Shown: positions 7,643-15,305 of the stretch, piece by piece
Layout: each line of letters begins with the position of its first letter
Numbering within the stretch: the stretch's first letter is position 1
Assembly (NCBI GenBank): GCA_934373375.1
Contig: CAKROP010000013.1
Coordinates: 1-15,305 of the forward strand
Length of the DNA stretch: 15,305 nt
Direction of reading: 5' to 3'
Origin: an uncultured Anaerosacchariphilus sp.
GTDB lineage: Bacteria; Bacillota; Clostridia; Lachnospirales; Lachnospiraceae
Notes under the pieces: generated by a model
Told to the model about the DNA's origin: nothing
Database searches by the model: none
What the model saw: the letters and a program-made list of their open reading frames with translations, nothing else
Translations under genes and position numbers: made by a program

Positions 7643-8491
7643 ATGAAAGCATATAGCATTGGATTGTACGAGAAAGCCATGCCGAACACGCTGACCTGGA
7701 AAGAGAAGCTGGAGGCGGCCAAAGAGGCAGGCTACGATTTCGTGGAAATCAGCATCGATGAGACCGACGCGAAGCTGGCCCGTCTGGAGTGGACGAAGGA
7801 AGAACGCCTGGAGCTGGTAAAGACCATGTACGAGGTGGGTCTGCCCATCCGCAGCATGTGTCTGTCCGGCCATAGAAAGTACCCATTGGGAAGCAGCGAC
7901 CCGGCTGTCGAGGCCAGAAGCCTGGAGATCATGGAGAAGGCCATTCAGCTGGCGGACGATCTGGGCGTCCGCATTATTCAGCTGGCAGGCTACGACGTAT
8001 ATTACGACGAGTCCACACCGGAGACGGTAGAGCGCTTCGGACGGAACCTTAAGAAGGCTGCCCGGATGGCAGCCAGAGCGGGCGTACTCATGGGCTTCGA
8101 GACCATGGAGACCGAGTTCATGAATACCTGCGAAAAATCCATGAAATATGTGGACAAGATTAACTCCACTTACTTGAATGTATATCCGGACTGTGGTAAC
8201 ATCAATAATGCAGCAATCACTTACGGAACCGATGTACTTGCAGATCTTAGAAGCTGCGACGGCCATGTGGTTGCTATGCATCTGAAAGAAACTGTTCCGG
8301 GCAAATTCCGCGACATGATGTACGGAGAGGGACAGGTAGATTTTCCGGCGATGATTGACACCGCATGGGAGATGGGCGTACGCCGTTATGTAACGGAGTT
8401 CTGGTATCTGGGCAAGGAAGACTGGAAGGCAGACCTGCATTTCGCAAATTCTGCCATGCGTAAGCTTCTGGATCAGAAAGAAAATGACTAA
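7643..8491 (+). CDS. ulaE: L-ribulose-5-phosphate 3-epimerase (L-xylulose-5-phosphate 3-epimerase)
   Basis: A 282-residue TIM-barrel epimerase (xylose-isomerase-like superfamily; E. coli UlaE is ~284 residues) that turns L-xylulose-5-phosphate into L-ribulose-5-phosphate. Family segments are [11 protein letters not shown] at the N-terminus, [24 protein letters not shown] (~72-84) and [10 protein letters not shown]. Probable metal ligands sit at the strand ends: Glu153 in GFETME, Asp183 in YPDCGN, His213 in AMHLKET and Glu252 in TEFWYLG. ATG 7643 is preferred to ATG 7628 because AGAGGAA (7631-7637) stands just before it and the protein then begins as the family does. Its gene is 26 bases behind the FG-GAP-like gene and 37 bases before ulaF. 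Confidence 0.92.
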   Translation: MKAYSIGLYEKAMPNTLTWKEKLEAAKEAGYDFVEISIDETDAKLARLEWTKEERLELVKTMYEVGLPIRSMCLSGHRKYPLGSSDPAVEARSLEIMEKAIQLADDLGVRIIQLAGYDVYYDESTPETVERFGRNLKKAARMAARAGVLMGFETMETEFMNTCEKSMKYVDKINSTYLNVYPDCGNINNAAITYGTDVLADLRSCDGHVVAMHLKETVPGKFRDMMYGEGQVDFPAMIDTAWEMGVRRYVTEFWYLGKEDWKADLHFANSAMRKLLDQKEND

Positions 8492-8528
8492 GCGCGGTCC
8501 GCAGTATTATTTTCAAGGAGGAAAAATC

Positions 8529-9230
8529 ATGTTAGAGGAACTGAAAAAACAGGTATACGAAGCAAATATGGAGCTTCCGAGACGAGGACTCATCACCTAT
8601 ACATGGGGAAATGTCAGCGGAATTGACCGTGAAAAAGGACTTTTCGTAATCAAACCCAGCGGAGTTGAGTACGATCTGCTGAAGCCGGAAGATATGGTAG
8701 TTATCGATCTGAACGGTAATAAAGTAGAGGGCGATTACAATCCGTCTTCCGATACACCGACCCATCTGGAGCTGTACAAAGCATTCCCGAAGATTGGCGG
8801 CGTGGTACATACCCATTCTCCGTGGGCTACCTCCTGGGCACAGGCAGGCCGCAGCATTCCCTGCTACGGAACCACCCACGCAGACTACTTCTACGGCGAG
8901 ATTCCCTGCGCAAGAAGCCTGACCGCTGACGAGATCAACGGCGAGTATGAGAAGAACACAGGCCTTGTTGTCATCGAGACCTTCAACGAGAGAGGCATCG
9001 ATCCGATGCACGTACCGGGCGTTCTGTGCACCAACCATGGACCGTTCACCTGGGGAACTGATGCAGCCAACGCAGTTCACAACGCAGTGGTTCTCGAGGA
9101 GGTTGCCAAGATGGCATGCCGCACCGAGATCCTGAATGCCAGAGTACAGCCTGCACCGCAGGTCATCCAGGACAAGCATTTCCTGAGAAAGCACGGCGCG
9201 AATGCTTACTACGGACAGATTAAGAGATAA
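8529..9230 (+). CDS. ulaF: L-ribulose-5-phosphate 4-epimerase
   Basis: A 233-residue zinc-dependent class II aldolase-family epimerase making D-xylulose-5-phosphate, which enters the pentose phosphate pathway. Every active-site residue known from E. coli AraD is present with a one-residue offset: Asp75 (SSDTP), His94 and His96 (HTHSP), Asp119, His170 (TNHGPF) and Tyr228 (AYYGQ). The substrate-binding GNVSG (27-31) is intact. ATG 8529 is chosen since AAGGAGG (8515-8521) is seven bases upstream and the length then equals the family's; a longer frame from 8484 overlaps the ulaE end. UlaF, AraD and SgbE cannot be told apart from sequence alone; the operon argues for UlaF. It is the last gene before the operon terminator. 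Confidence 0.93.
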   Translation: MLEELKKQVYEANMELPRRGLITYTWGNVSGIDREKGLFVIKPSGVEYDLLKPEDMVVIDLNGNKVEGDYNPSSDTPTHLELYKAFPKIGGVVHTHSPWATSWAQAGRSIPCYGTTHADYFYGEIPCARSLTADEINGEYEKNTGLVVIETFNERGIDPMHVPGVLCTNHGPFTWGTDAANAVHNAVVLEEVAKMACRTEILNARVQPAPQVIQDKHFLRKHGANAYYGQIKR

Positions 9231-9245
9231 AGAAAGATAAGAAAG

Positions 9246-9283
9246 CAGCAGCCGGATCCCATGTGATTCGACTGCTGTTTTTT
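9246..9283 (+). terminator. Intrinsic terminator of the ula operon
   Basis: CAGCAGCCGGATC (9246-9258) pairs with GATTCGACTGCTG (9265-9277) across a six-base loop, with one C-A mismatch and one G-U pair, then six T (9278-9283). It starts 16 bases after the ulaF stop. Confidence 0.92.
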
Positions 9284-9388
9284 AATTTGTTCACTCAACT
9301 GCTTTTGTTTCAGAAATTCTAATCGATGCTTTTAAAGTAAATAATTTGATAATCTTTGTCAACACTATGGAAAAAGGGCGTTCACGCG

Positions 9389-9417
9389 TTGACTTTATAA
9401 ATGGAATCTGTTACGAT
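9389..9417 (+). promoter_or_regulatory. Sigma-A promoter of eno
   Basis: TTGACT (9389-9394) and TACGAT (9412-9417) are separated by exactly 17 bases; the start would be near 9424, giving a leader of about 250 nt. GTCAAC (9359-9364) and GTTGAC (9388-9393) form an inverted repeat overlapping the -35 box, a possible operator. The 100 bases between the ula terminator and this promoter hold nothing else I can identify. Confidence 0.7.
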
Positions 9418-9423
9418 ACAGGA

Positions 9424-10976
<1,553 letters not shown>

Positions 10977-10982
10977 GGTATA

Positions 10983-11134
10983 GAAGACGGACGGGCAGGG
11001 ACTTTGTATTTTCCGTGTTCATCGTTTATCGGACAGTGTGTGTCACCCACGGACTCGAGGTCCGCAGGTGGCACACGCAGTCCGCTAAAACGCTGTACAC
11101 TGGAAAACTACAAAGTCCCTGTCCTGTTTTCTTC
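10983..11134 (+). repeat. Giant imperfect palindrome (about 150 bases) downstream of eno
   Basis: Bases 10993-11014 pair with 11102-11124 (22 pairs, one bulge, arm core CAGGGACTTTGTA), then GTGT/ACAC, CGTTT/AAACG (11023-11027/11088-11092), CGGAC/GTCCG (11030-11034/11080-11084), GTGTG/CACAC (11038-11042/11072-11076), CACC/GGTG (11044-11047/11067-11070) and CGGAC/GTCCG (11050-11054/11060-11064) around a five-base loop. GAAGA/TCTTC can extend the base. A short TTTT (11127-11130) follows, so it may also stop eno transcription. Length and long arms suggest a MITE-like palindrome or a stable RNA; no coding frame is credible. Confidence 0.75.
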
Positions 11135-11218
11135 GCGGGCAACGAGCCAAAGTCCGTGCTTGCACGAGACCATGGCGACTGCCGCGTAACTTGAGAAACT
11201 CGCAGAGCGTGTTTCTCA
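11134..11218 (+). other. Two further hairpins in the eno-cotH intergenic region
   Basis: The first runs 11134-11186: CGCGGGCA/TGCCGCG outside, then GCCA/TGGC (11146-11149/11173-11176), GTC/GAC and CGTGC/GCACG (11155-11159/11162-11166). The second is TGAGAAAC/GTTTCTCA (11192-11199/11211-11218) with an inner CGC/GCG. They follow the giant palindrome without a gap. From 11219 to 11280 I see only an ACGT-rich simple stretch. Confidence 0.5.
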
Positions 11219-11280
11219 TAGTTTGCAGAAAATGCGTACGTACGTATATGGTAAAAGCGTGTGTGTCAAAAACGTGAATT

Positions 11281-11311
11281 GGCCCGGGGGATATTTTCTG
11301 CCCCTCGGGCC
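11281..11311 (-). terminator. Hairpin behind the minus-strand CotH gene, probable terminator
   Basis: GGCCCG-GGGG (11281-11290) pairs with CCCC-T-CGGGCC (11301-11311), ten pairs with one bulge, 12 bases past the CotH stop on the minus strand. T runs lie some bases away on each side rather than directly after the stem, so efficiency is uncertain; it may serve both convergent transcripts. Confidence 0.55.
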
Positions 11312-11323
11312 TCATAACTAAAA

Positions 11324-13804
11324 TTATTTTTTCTCGAATACCGCAGTTACCCGCGTATCCCTATGTAACTGCACTTCAATCTTCTTATGTTCCGAGTCCC
11401 CGGACACAATCTCCCCATTTTCTATCTCCCAGCGCACAAACCGATACCCCTTGGCATGCAGGGCCCGTAAGGACACCGGATAATCGGTGGAGTACTGGCC
11501 GGTCCAGTCGGATGTGGTCAGGTCGGGAGTGATGGTATTCAGGGTGACGGTGCCGCCGGGTTCATCTTCGCTTCCTTCGGTGCGGACACCTAGAGTTATG
11601 TCAACTAATTCGCTGTTCAGGTCAAAGTGGTCGGCCAGCTGGGCGAGGACGACTTCGCGGCGGTTCTCGAAGTAGGTGCGCAGAGTCTCGATCTGGGCAT
11701 CGTAGGTATCGTACCAGAGCTCCGCGTTCCAGCGCTGCCAGCTGATGGCTGCCTGGTCGGAGGTGCTGGCTTTCTGTTCGTCCAGAAGGGTGCTGACGCG
11801 GTCTGCATCGAAGTTTTCGTTGGTCATGTCCAGGAAGGTCTGGACGAACTGACGGCGGAAGTCTTCGTTCTGCATGAGATTTGGCAGGGGCTCCGTGCCC
11901 AGGAGGCCTGCCGGGTAGTAGCCTGCGTGGTCAGTGAAGGCGTCCATCTTCCAGGACTCATTATTTTCGTATTCGGTTCCCACGGCCAGGGCGTCGTCCA
12001 GGTCGTAGAGGATCCAGCGCCATTTGCCATCATTATAGTCTTCGCCGGTGGGGCGTATGCTTCGCCAGGTGTAGACATTTCCGCCCAGAGGGCGGGTGTC
12101 GGTGTTGGCAATGTAGATGTTGGTGCAGAGCCAGTCAATGAGGCTCTGGATGTCTACTTTATCCAGGAGCGCTGTGTAGTTATCAGGAACAGACAGATCC
12201 GTCTGGAAGAGGTCCAGGACTTCCTGCCAGCATGCGTAGTCTTCGGTATTGCCGGATTGGATTTCTTCACTATCTTTGATGAGCAGAATATCGGACGCCG
12301 GTACCTGATAATGATTTTCCAGATATTCAGCGGAGTATTTTTCCATCAGATAGTACATGCCCCAGTATTCTCCGTTCAGGAAGAGCTGACAGGGCCGGTA
12401 TTCCTGTCCGGCTGTGTCGCGGTCATCCACCAGACGGAAGAAAAAGGTCTTGGCCAGGGTACGGCTGTTGTTCAGAATCAGGGTCGGATAGGTCTCGTCC
12501 GGATCACTGAAAACCGAGGCGAAGGTATTGTTCCCGTAGCGTTTGCGGGCAAACAGGGTGAAGCTTTTCTGCGGGAAGCTGCGGGAGGCGTTGCCGCGTA
12601 TGCGGATGCCGCATTCCTGATCGATGCGAACAGTGCTCTCGCTGTCGAAAATGGTCAGCTGCGCGCGCCGCTCGGACTCAGATCCTTCCCGGTGGTAGTT
12701 CATGTAATCCATCAGATCAATCCAGGGGAATTCTTCATAGATGACGCCATCCTGCAGAGCCTGCTCATAGACGGATCCACGGACATAGATACCACGTTCG
12801 TCGGAGAAAAGGTTGTCGGGCTCAGAAATCAGGGAGACGATCCAGGCATTCTGGTAGCCCTCTTTCCGATCCAGATTGATGAAGTAGGTGGCGGTCACCG
12901 GATTGCTCTGATTGCCGTCTGCGTCAAAGGCTGCGGCGCGGAGGACGACTGCTTTGTCTACGGATTCTGTGGGCGGAAGATAGGCGGTGGTCTCGGCTGC
13001 GATATCGGTCCGTGCGGAGTAGACATTGGGCTGACTGCTGGGATCGGTAAAAGTCAGAGAGCCGTCATAGACCGGCGAGGTTTCATCAGGCACACTGCCA
13101 TCCAGGGTATAGCGGATGGTGAGTCCGTCCGGGACGGACATAGAGACGGTGACGGAGTTTTGATAGAAGCCGCTGGGTGTCTCGATGACCGGCTGCTCTG
13201 ACAGAAGCCGGGTTGCCTCTGTGTTGGAGGAGCCGGGGGTGGGGCGCAGTTCAGCAAAATCATCTCCGCCGTCTTCCGTACGGGCGTAAACGGTCCCGGC
13301 TGTCAGAGAGGCAGGCAGTGTGACGGAATCCACCGGAAGAGCCGGTTCGGTCTTCAGGGTTGTCAGAACAGTGATTTCTTCCCAGGTGACCGTGACGGTT
13401 TTGGCGTTGGAGAGATCAAGGGAGATGCTGAGACTGCCTTCCGGGGCGGGAGCGTCTCCGCTCAAAGCATAGATACAGGTATAGCCATGCGGCGCGATTT
13501 CCCCCATAAGCAGCATATCTGATGTTTCGGAATCAGTGCCGATACGCAGTCCCGCCAGGGAAATGGTTTTCCGGGTGGGATTGTACAGCTCAAGATAGTT
13601 CTGATAGGTGACGCCGTGGCTGACCGGAGTTCCCGGATTGGCGACACAGATTTCATTGATTTTCAGGGAGAGAACCGGCTCCGTGCAGCTGGAGGTGCGG
13701 TATTTGAAGCCCAGAACGACAAGCAGAGCCAGACCGAGCGTAATACCGGCGAGCCGTATGAAGACTATCGTTTTCTGGCGGGGGGATAGCTGTTTCAAAG
13801 TCAT
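11324..13804 (-). CDS. CotH-family protein kinase-like protein with lamin-tail and chitobiase-like domains, membrane-anchored
   Basis: An 826-residue protein. Residues ~11-34 form an N-terminal membrane anchor, so the rest is probably outside the cell or in the forespore space. Then come a lamin-tail domain (~46-195, LKINEICVANPG, NYLELYNPT), a chitobiase/FN3-like domain (~203-310, GFYQNSVTVSMSVPDGLTIRYTLDGSVPDETSPVY), the CotH domain (~325-725) and a C-terminal bacterial-repeat domain (~750-826, YPVSLRALHAKGYRFVRWE). CotH motifs are RIRGNASRSFPQKSF, FLNGEYWGMYYLMEKY, NTDTRPLGGNVYTW (Asp569) and WILYDLDDAL (Asp601, Asp603), the last two matching the catalytic Asp regions of the atypical CotH kinases. 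Its ATG overlaps the stop of the upstream paralogue (TAATG), with AAGGAG two bases before, so translation is probably coupled. B. subtilis CotH phosphorylates spore coat proteins; the target here is unknown. Confidence 0.85.
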   Translation of the reverse strand: MTLKQLSPRQKTIVFIRLAGITLGLALLVVLGFKYRTSSCTEPVLSLKINEICVANPGTPVSHGVTYQNYLELYNPTRKTISLAGLRIGTDSETSDMLLMGEIAPHGYTCIYALSGDAPAPEGSLSISLDLSNAKTVTVTWEEITVLTTLKTEPALPVDSVTLPASLTAGTVYARTEDGGDDFAELRPTPGSSNTEATRLLSEQPVIETPSGFYQNSVTVSMSVPDGLTIRYTLDGSVPDETSPVYDGSLTFTDPSSQPNVYSARTDIAAETTAYLPPTESVDKAVVLRAAAFDADGNQSNPVTATYFINLDRKEGYQNAWIVSLISEPDNLFSDERGIYVRGSVYEQALQDGVIYEEFPWIDLMDYMNYHREGSESERRAQLTIFDSESTVRIDQECGIRIRGNASRSFPQKSFTLFARKRYGNNTFASVFSDPDETYPTLILNNSRTLAKTFFFRLVDDRDTAGQEYRPCQLFLNGEYWGMYYLMEKYSAEYLENHYQVPASDILLIKDSEEIQSGNTEDYACWQEVLDLFQTDLSVPDNYTALLDKVDIQSLIDWLCTNIYIANTDTRPLGGNVYTWRSIRPTGEDYNDGKWRWILYDLDDALAVGTEYENNESWKMDAFTDHAGYYPAGLLGTEPLPNLMQNEDFRRQFVQTFLDMTNENFDADRVSTLLDEQKASTSDQAAISWQRWNAELWYDTYDAQIETLRTYFENRREVVLAQLADHFDLNSELVDITLGVRTEGSEDEPGGTVTLNTITPDLTTSDWTGQYSTDYPVSLRALHAKGYRFVRWEIENGEIVSGDSEHKKIEVQLHRDTRVTAVFEKK

Positions 13805-15305
13805 TACTCCTTAGCGTGTAAAAGTTTGATTTCTTTCTTAAAATGGGCGGTGATGCGGACGTCTCCGGACAGATGAACCTGGATTTCCGGATCATTTATA
13901 TCACCGGAAACGATCTCTCCGCCATCTACTTCCCAGCGCACAAACCGATACCCTTTGGCGGAGTCCGCCCTTACGGTCATGGGATAATCCGTGTAATACT
14001 GTCCGGTCCAGTCGGTTTCGGAGAGATCCGGGGAGATGGTATTCAGTTTGATGCTGCCCTGTTCGTCCGGCACAGAGGATAAAGTTATGTCAACCAATGG
14101 TCCTTGCAGGCCAAAGTGTTCAGCCAGCATTGGGACGATGTATTCGGCGCGGTGCTCGAAGAATGTGTGGAGCTCCGCGGTCTGTTCTTCGAAGGTGCCT
14201 GTCTGGGGAGCTGTGTTCCAGCGCATCCAGCCTGTGTCAGCCCAGGCGTGCTGTTCTTCAAGATTTTCCAGAAGCGCTTTTACGTGCTCCCAGCGGAAGC
14301 TCTCGTTGGCCATGTCCAGGAAGGTCAGGACAAACTGGCGGCGGAAGTCCTCATTTTTCATGAGGGCAGGCATGGGATCATCATCCAGAAAACCCAGCTC
14401 GGAGTAAGCGGAATGTCCGGTGAAGGAGTCGAAGGCGTAGGCTGGGGTAGCAGCCAGATCCGTTCCGACGGCCAGGGAGTCGTCCAGGTCGTAGAGCATC
14501 CAGCGGAAGCGTCCGTCGCCCTCGGCGTCGTTTTCCGGCGTGAGTGTCTGCCAGGTGAGGACATTTCCGCCGAGAGGCTTGGTATCGGTATTGGCGATGT
14601 AGATGTTGGTACACATCCAGTCGATGAAGCTCTGCATATCCATTTTGGTGAGAAGCTCCTGATAGATGTCCGGATCGGCCAGATTCTGCTCCGCGAGAAA
14701 GGTGCGGAGCTCCTTATAGCGGGCAATATCCTGCGGGTTGCCATCTTCCACATAGCGGGTATCTTTGATAAGGAGTGTGTTATCCTTATCCACATCGTAA
14801 TGTCCTGCAAGGTATTCGGAGGAATATTTTTCCATCAGGTAATACATGCCCCAATACTCGCCGTTCAGAAAGACCTGGCAGGGAGTATATTGCTGAATGG
14901 CCGTATCACGATCTTCCACCAGGGAGAAGAAAAAGATCTTCTTCAGCTGACGGCCGGAGTTCAGTATCAGATTCGGATAGGAAATACCCGTATCAAAGAA
15001 AACAGGCGAAAAGGAAGAAGAACCATAGCGGCTCCTGGCGTACAGGGAGAAGCTTTTCTGCGGGAAATGACGGGATTCATTGCCGCGAATCCGTATACCG
15101 CAGTCCTGAGCCAGCGTCTCTTCCCGGGAGGCGTCAAAGAATTGGATATGGATCGGACGTTCAGCTTCTGCGCCCTCCAGATAATAGTTGGTGTATTCGG
15201 TCAGATAGGTCCAGGGAAGGCCGTTGTAAATGAGTCCGGCTTCCATGGCGTCATCATACAGGGAGCCACGGACGTAAATACCGGTTTCAGAAGAAAAAAG
15301 GTTGT
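13804..15305 (-). CDS. CotH-family protein, paralogue of the downstream gene (5' end outside window)
   Basis: The frame is open from the window edge (first full codon at 15303-15301) to TAA at 13806-13804, giving 499 residues; upstream codons read NLFSSETGIYVRGS, matching NLFSDERGIYVRGS of the neighbour, so the true start lies outside and ATG 15246 is internal. The visible part is the CotH domain and the C-terminal repeat domain (KGYRFVRWEVDGGEIVSGD). The motifs IRIRGNESRHFPQKSF, FLNGEYWGMYYLMEKYS, NTDTKPLGGNVLTW and WMLYDLDDSL keep all the acidic residues seen in the paralogue. It ends in KEIKLLHAKE after the repeat domain. The gene overlaps the next by one base and both are clearly a tandem duplication. 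Whether it also has lamin-tail and chitobiase-like domains cannot be seen. Confidence 0.85.
   Translation of the reverse strand, partial: NLFSSETGIYVRGSLYDDAMEAGLIYNGLPWTYLTEYTNYYLEGAEAERPIHIQFFDASREETLAQDCGIRIRGNESRHFPQKSFSLYARSRYGSSSFSPVFFDTGISYPNLILNSGRQLKKIFFFSLVEDRDTAIQQYTPCQVFLNGEYWGMYYLMEKYSSEYLAGHYDVDKDNTLLIKDTRYVEDGNPQDIARYKELRTFLAEQNLADPDIYQELLTKMDMQSFIDWMCTNIYIANTDTKPLGGNVLTWQTLTPENDAEGDGRFRWMLYDLDDSLAVGTDLAATPAYAFDSFTGHSAYSELGFLDDDPMPALMKNEDFRRQFVLTFLDMANESFRWEHVKALLENLEEQHAWADTGWMRWNTAPQTGTFEEQTAELHTFFEHRAEYIVPMLAEHFGLQGPLVDITLSSVPDEQGSIKLNTISPDLSETDWTGQYYTDYPMTVRADSAKGYRFVRWEVDGGEIVSGDINDPEIQVHLSGDVRITAHFKKEIKLLHAKE

Noticed and set aside
7628..7645. Upstream ATG 7628 as ulaE start
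   Set aside because: The ribosome site AGAGGAA lies after it and just before ATG 7643, which also gives the normal family N-terminus.
11004..11315. Small frames on both strands in the eno-cotH intergenic region
   Set aside because: They run through the imperfect palindromes, lack ribosome sites and show no conserved protein features.
11627..13201. 524-residue plus-strand frame opposite the CotH gene
   Set aside because: It mirrors the lamin-tail/CotH coding sequence, has repetitive Val/Gly-rich sequence without motifs, and no ribosome site that stands out.

Overview
The window looks like a chromosomal segment from a Gram-positive, anaerobic gut Firmicute, most likely Lachnospiraceae (Blautia/Clostridium-like). 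The grounds are strong AGGAGG-type ribosome sites, the style of the glutamate dehydrogenase, S41 peptidase and enolase, CotH-family proteins with lamin-tail domains, and many short palindromic intergenic elements. This assignment is by pattern recognition, not by a search.

Layout: (1) 2-406, the 3' end of a hexameric glutamate dehydrogenase gene. (2) 407-546, a ~140-bp MITE-like palindromic element whose right edge touches the start codon of (3) a membrane-anchored PDZ/S41 C-terminal processing protease (546-1796), closed by a strong intrinsic terminator. (4) 1846-2179, an AT-rich control region with two good sigma-A promoters and an inverted repeat. (5) 2180-9230, an eight-gene L-ascorbate (ula-type) operon in the order ulaG, ulaC (IIA), ulaA (IIC), ulaB (IIB), terminator-like hairpin, DeoR-family regulator, an uncharacterised cytoplasmic FG-GAP/VCBS-like protein, ulaE, ulaF, terminator. 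(6) 9284-9677, a promoter and a ~250-nt structured leader with a 50-bp tandem duplication, ahead of (7) enolase (9678-10976). (8) 10977-11323, a convergent intergenic region packed with long imperfect hairpins. (9) Minus strand, 15305 down to 11324: two tandem, translationally coupled CotH-family genes, the upstream one cut by the window edge.

How the genes work together: the PTS proteins UlaA/B/C would import and phosphorylate ascorbate to L-ascorbate-6-P, and UlaG opens the lactone to 3-keto-L-gulonate-6-P. UlaE and UlaF convert L-xylulose-5-P through L-ribulose-5-P to D-xylulose-5-P. The decarboxylase UlaD that should join the two halves is not in the window; the FG-GAP-like gene sits where a missing pathway gene might be expected. 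The DeoR protein is the obvious local regulator.

Points most worth a second look: the structured eno leader with its anti-Shine-Dalgarno loop and tandem 50-mers, the ula operon lacking ulaD but carrying a beta-propeller-like protein, the MITE-like element that supplies a ribosome site, and the giant hairpin behind eno.
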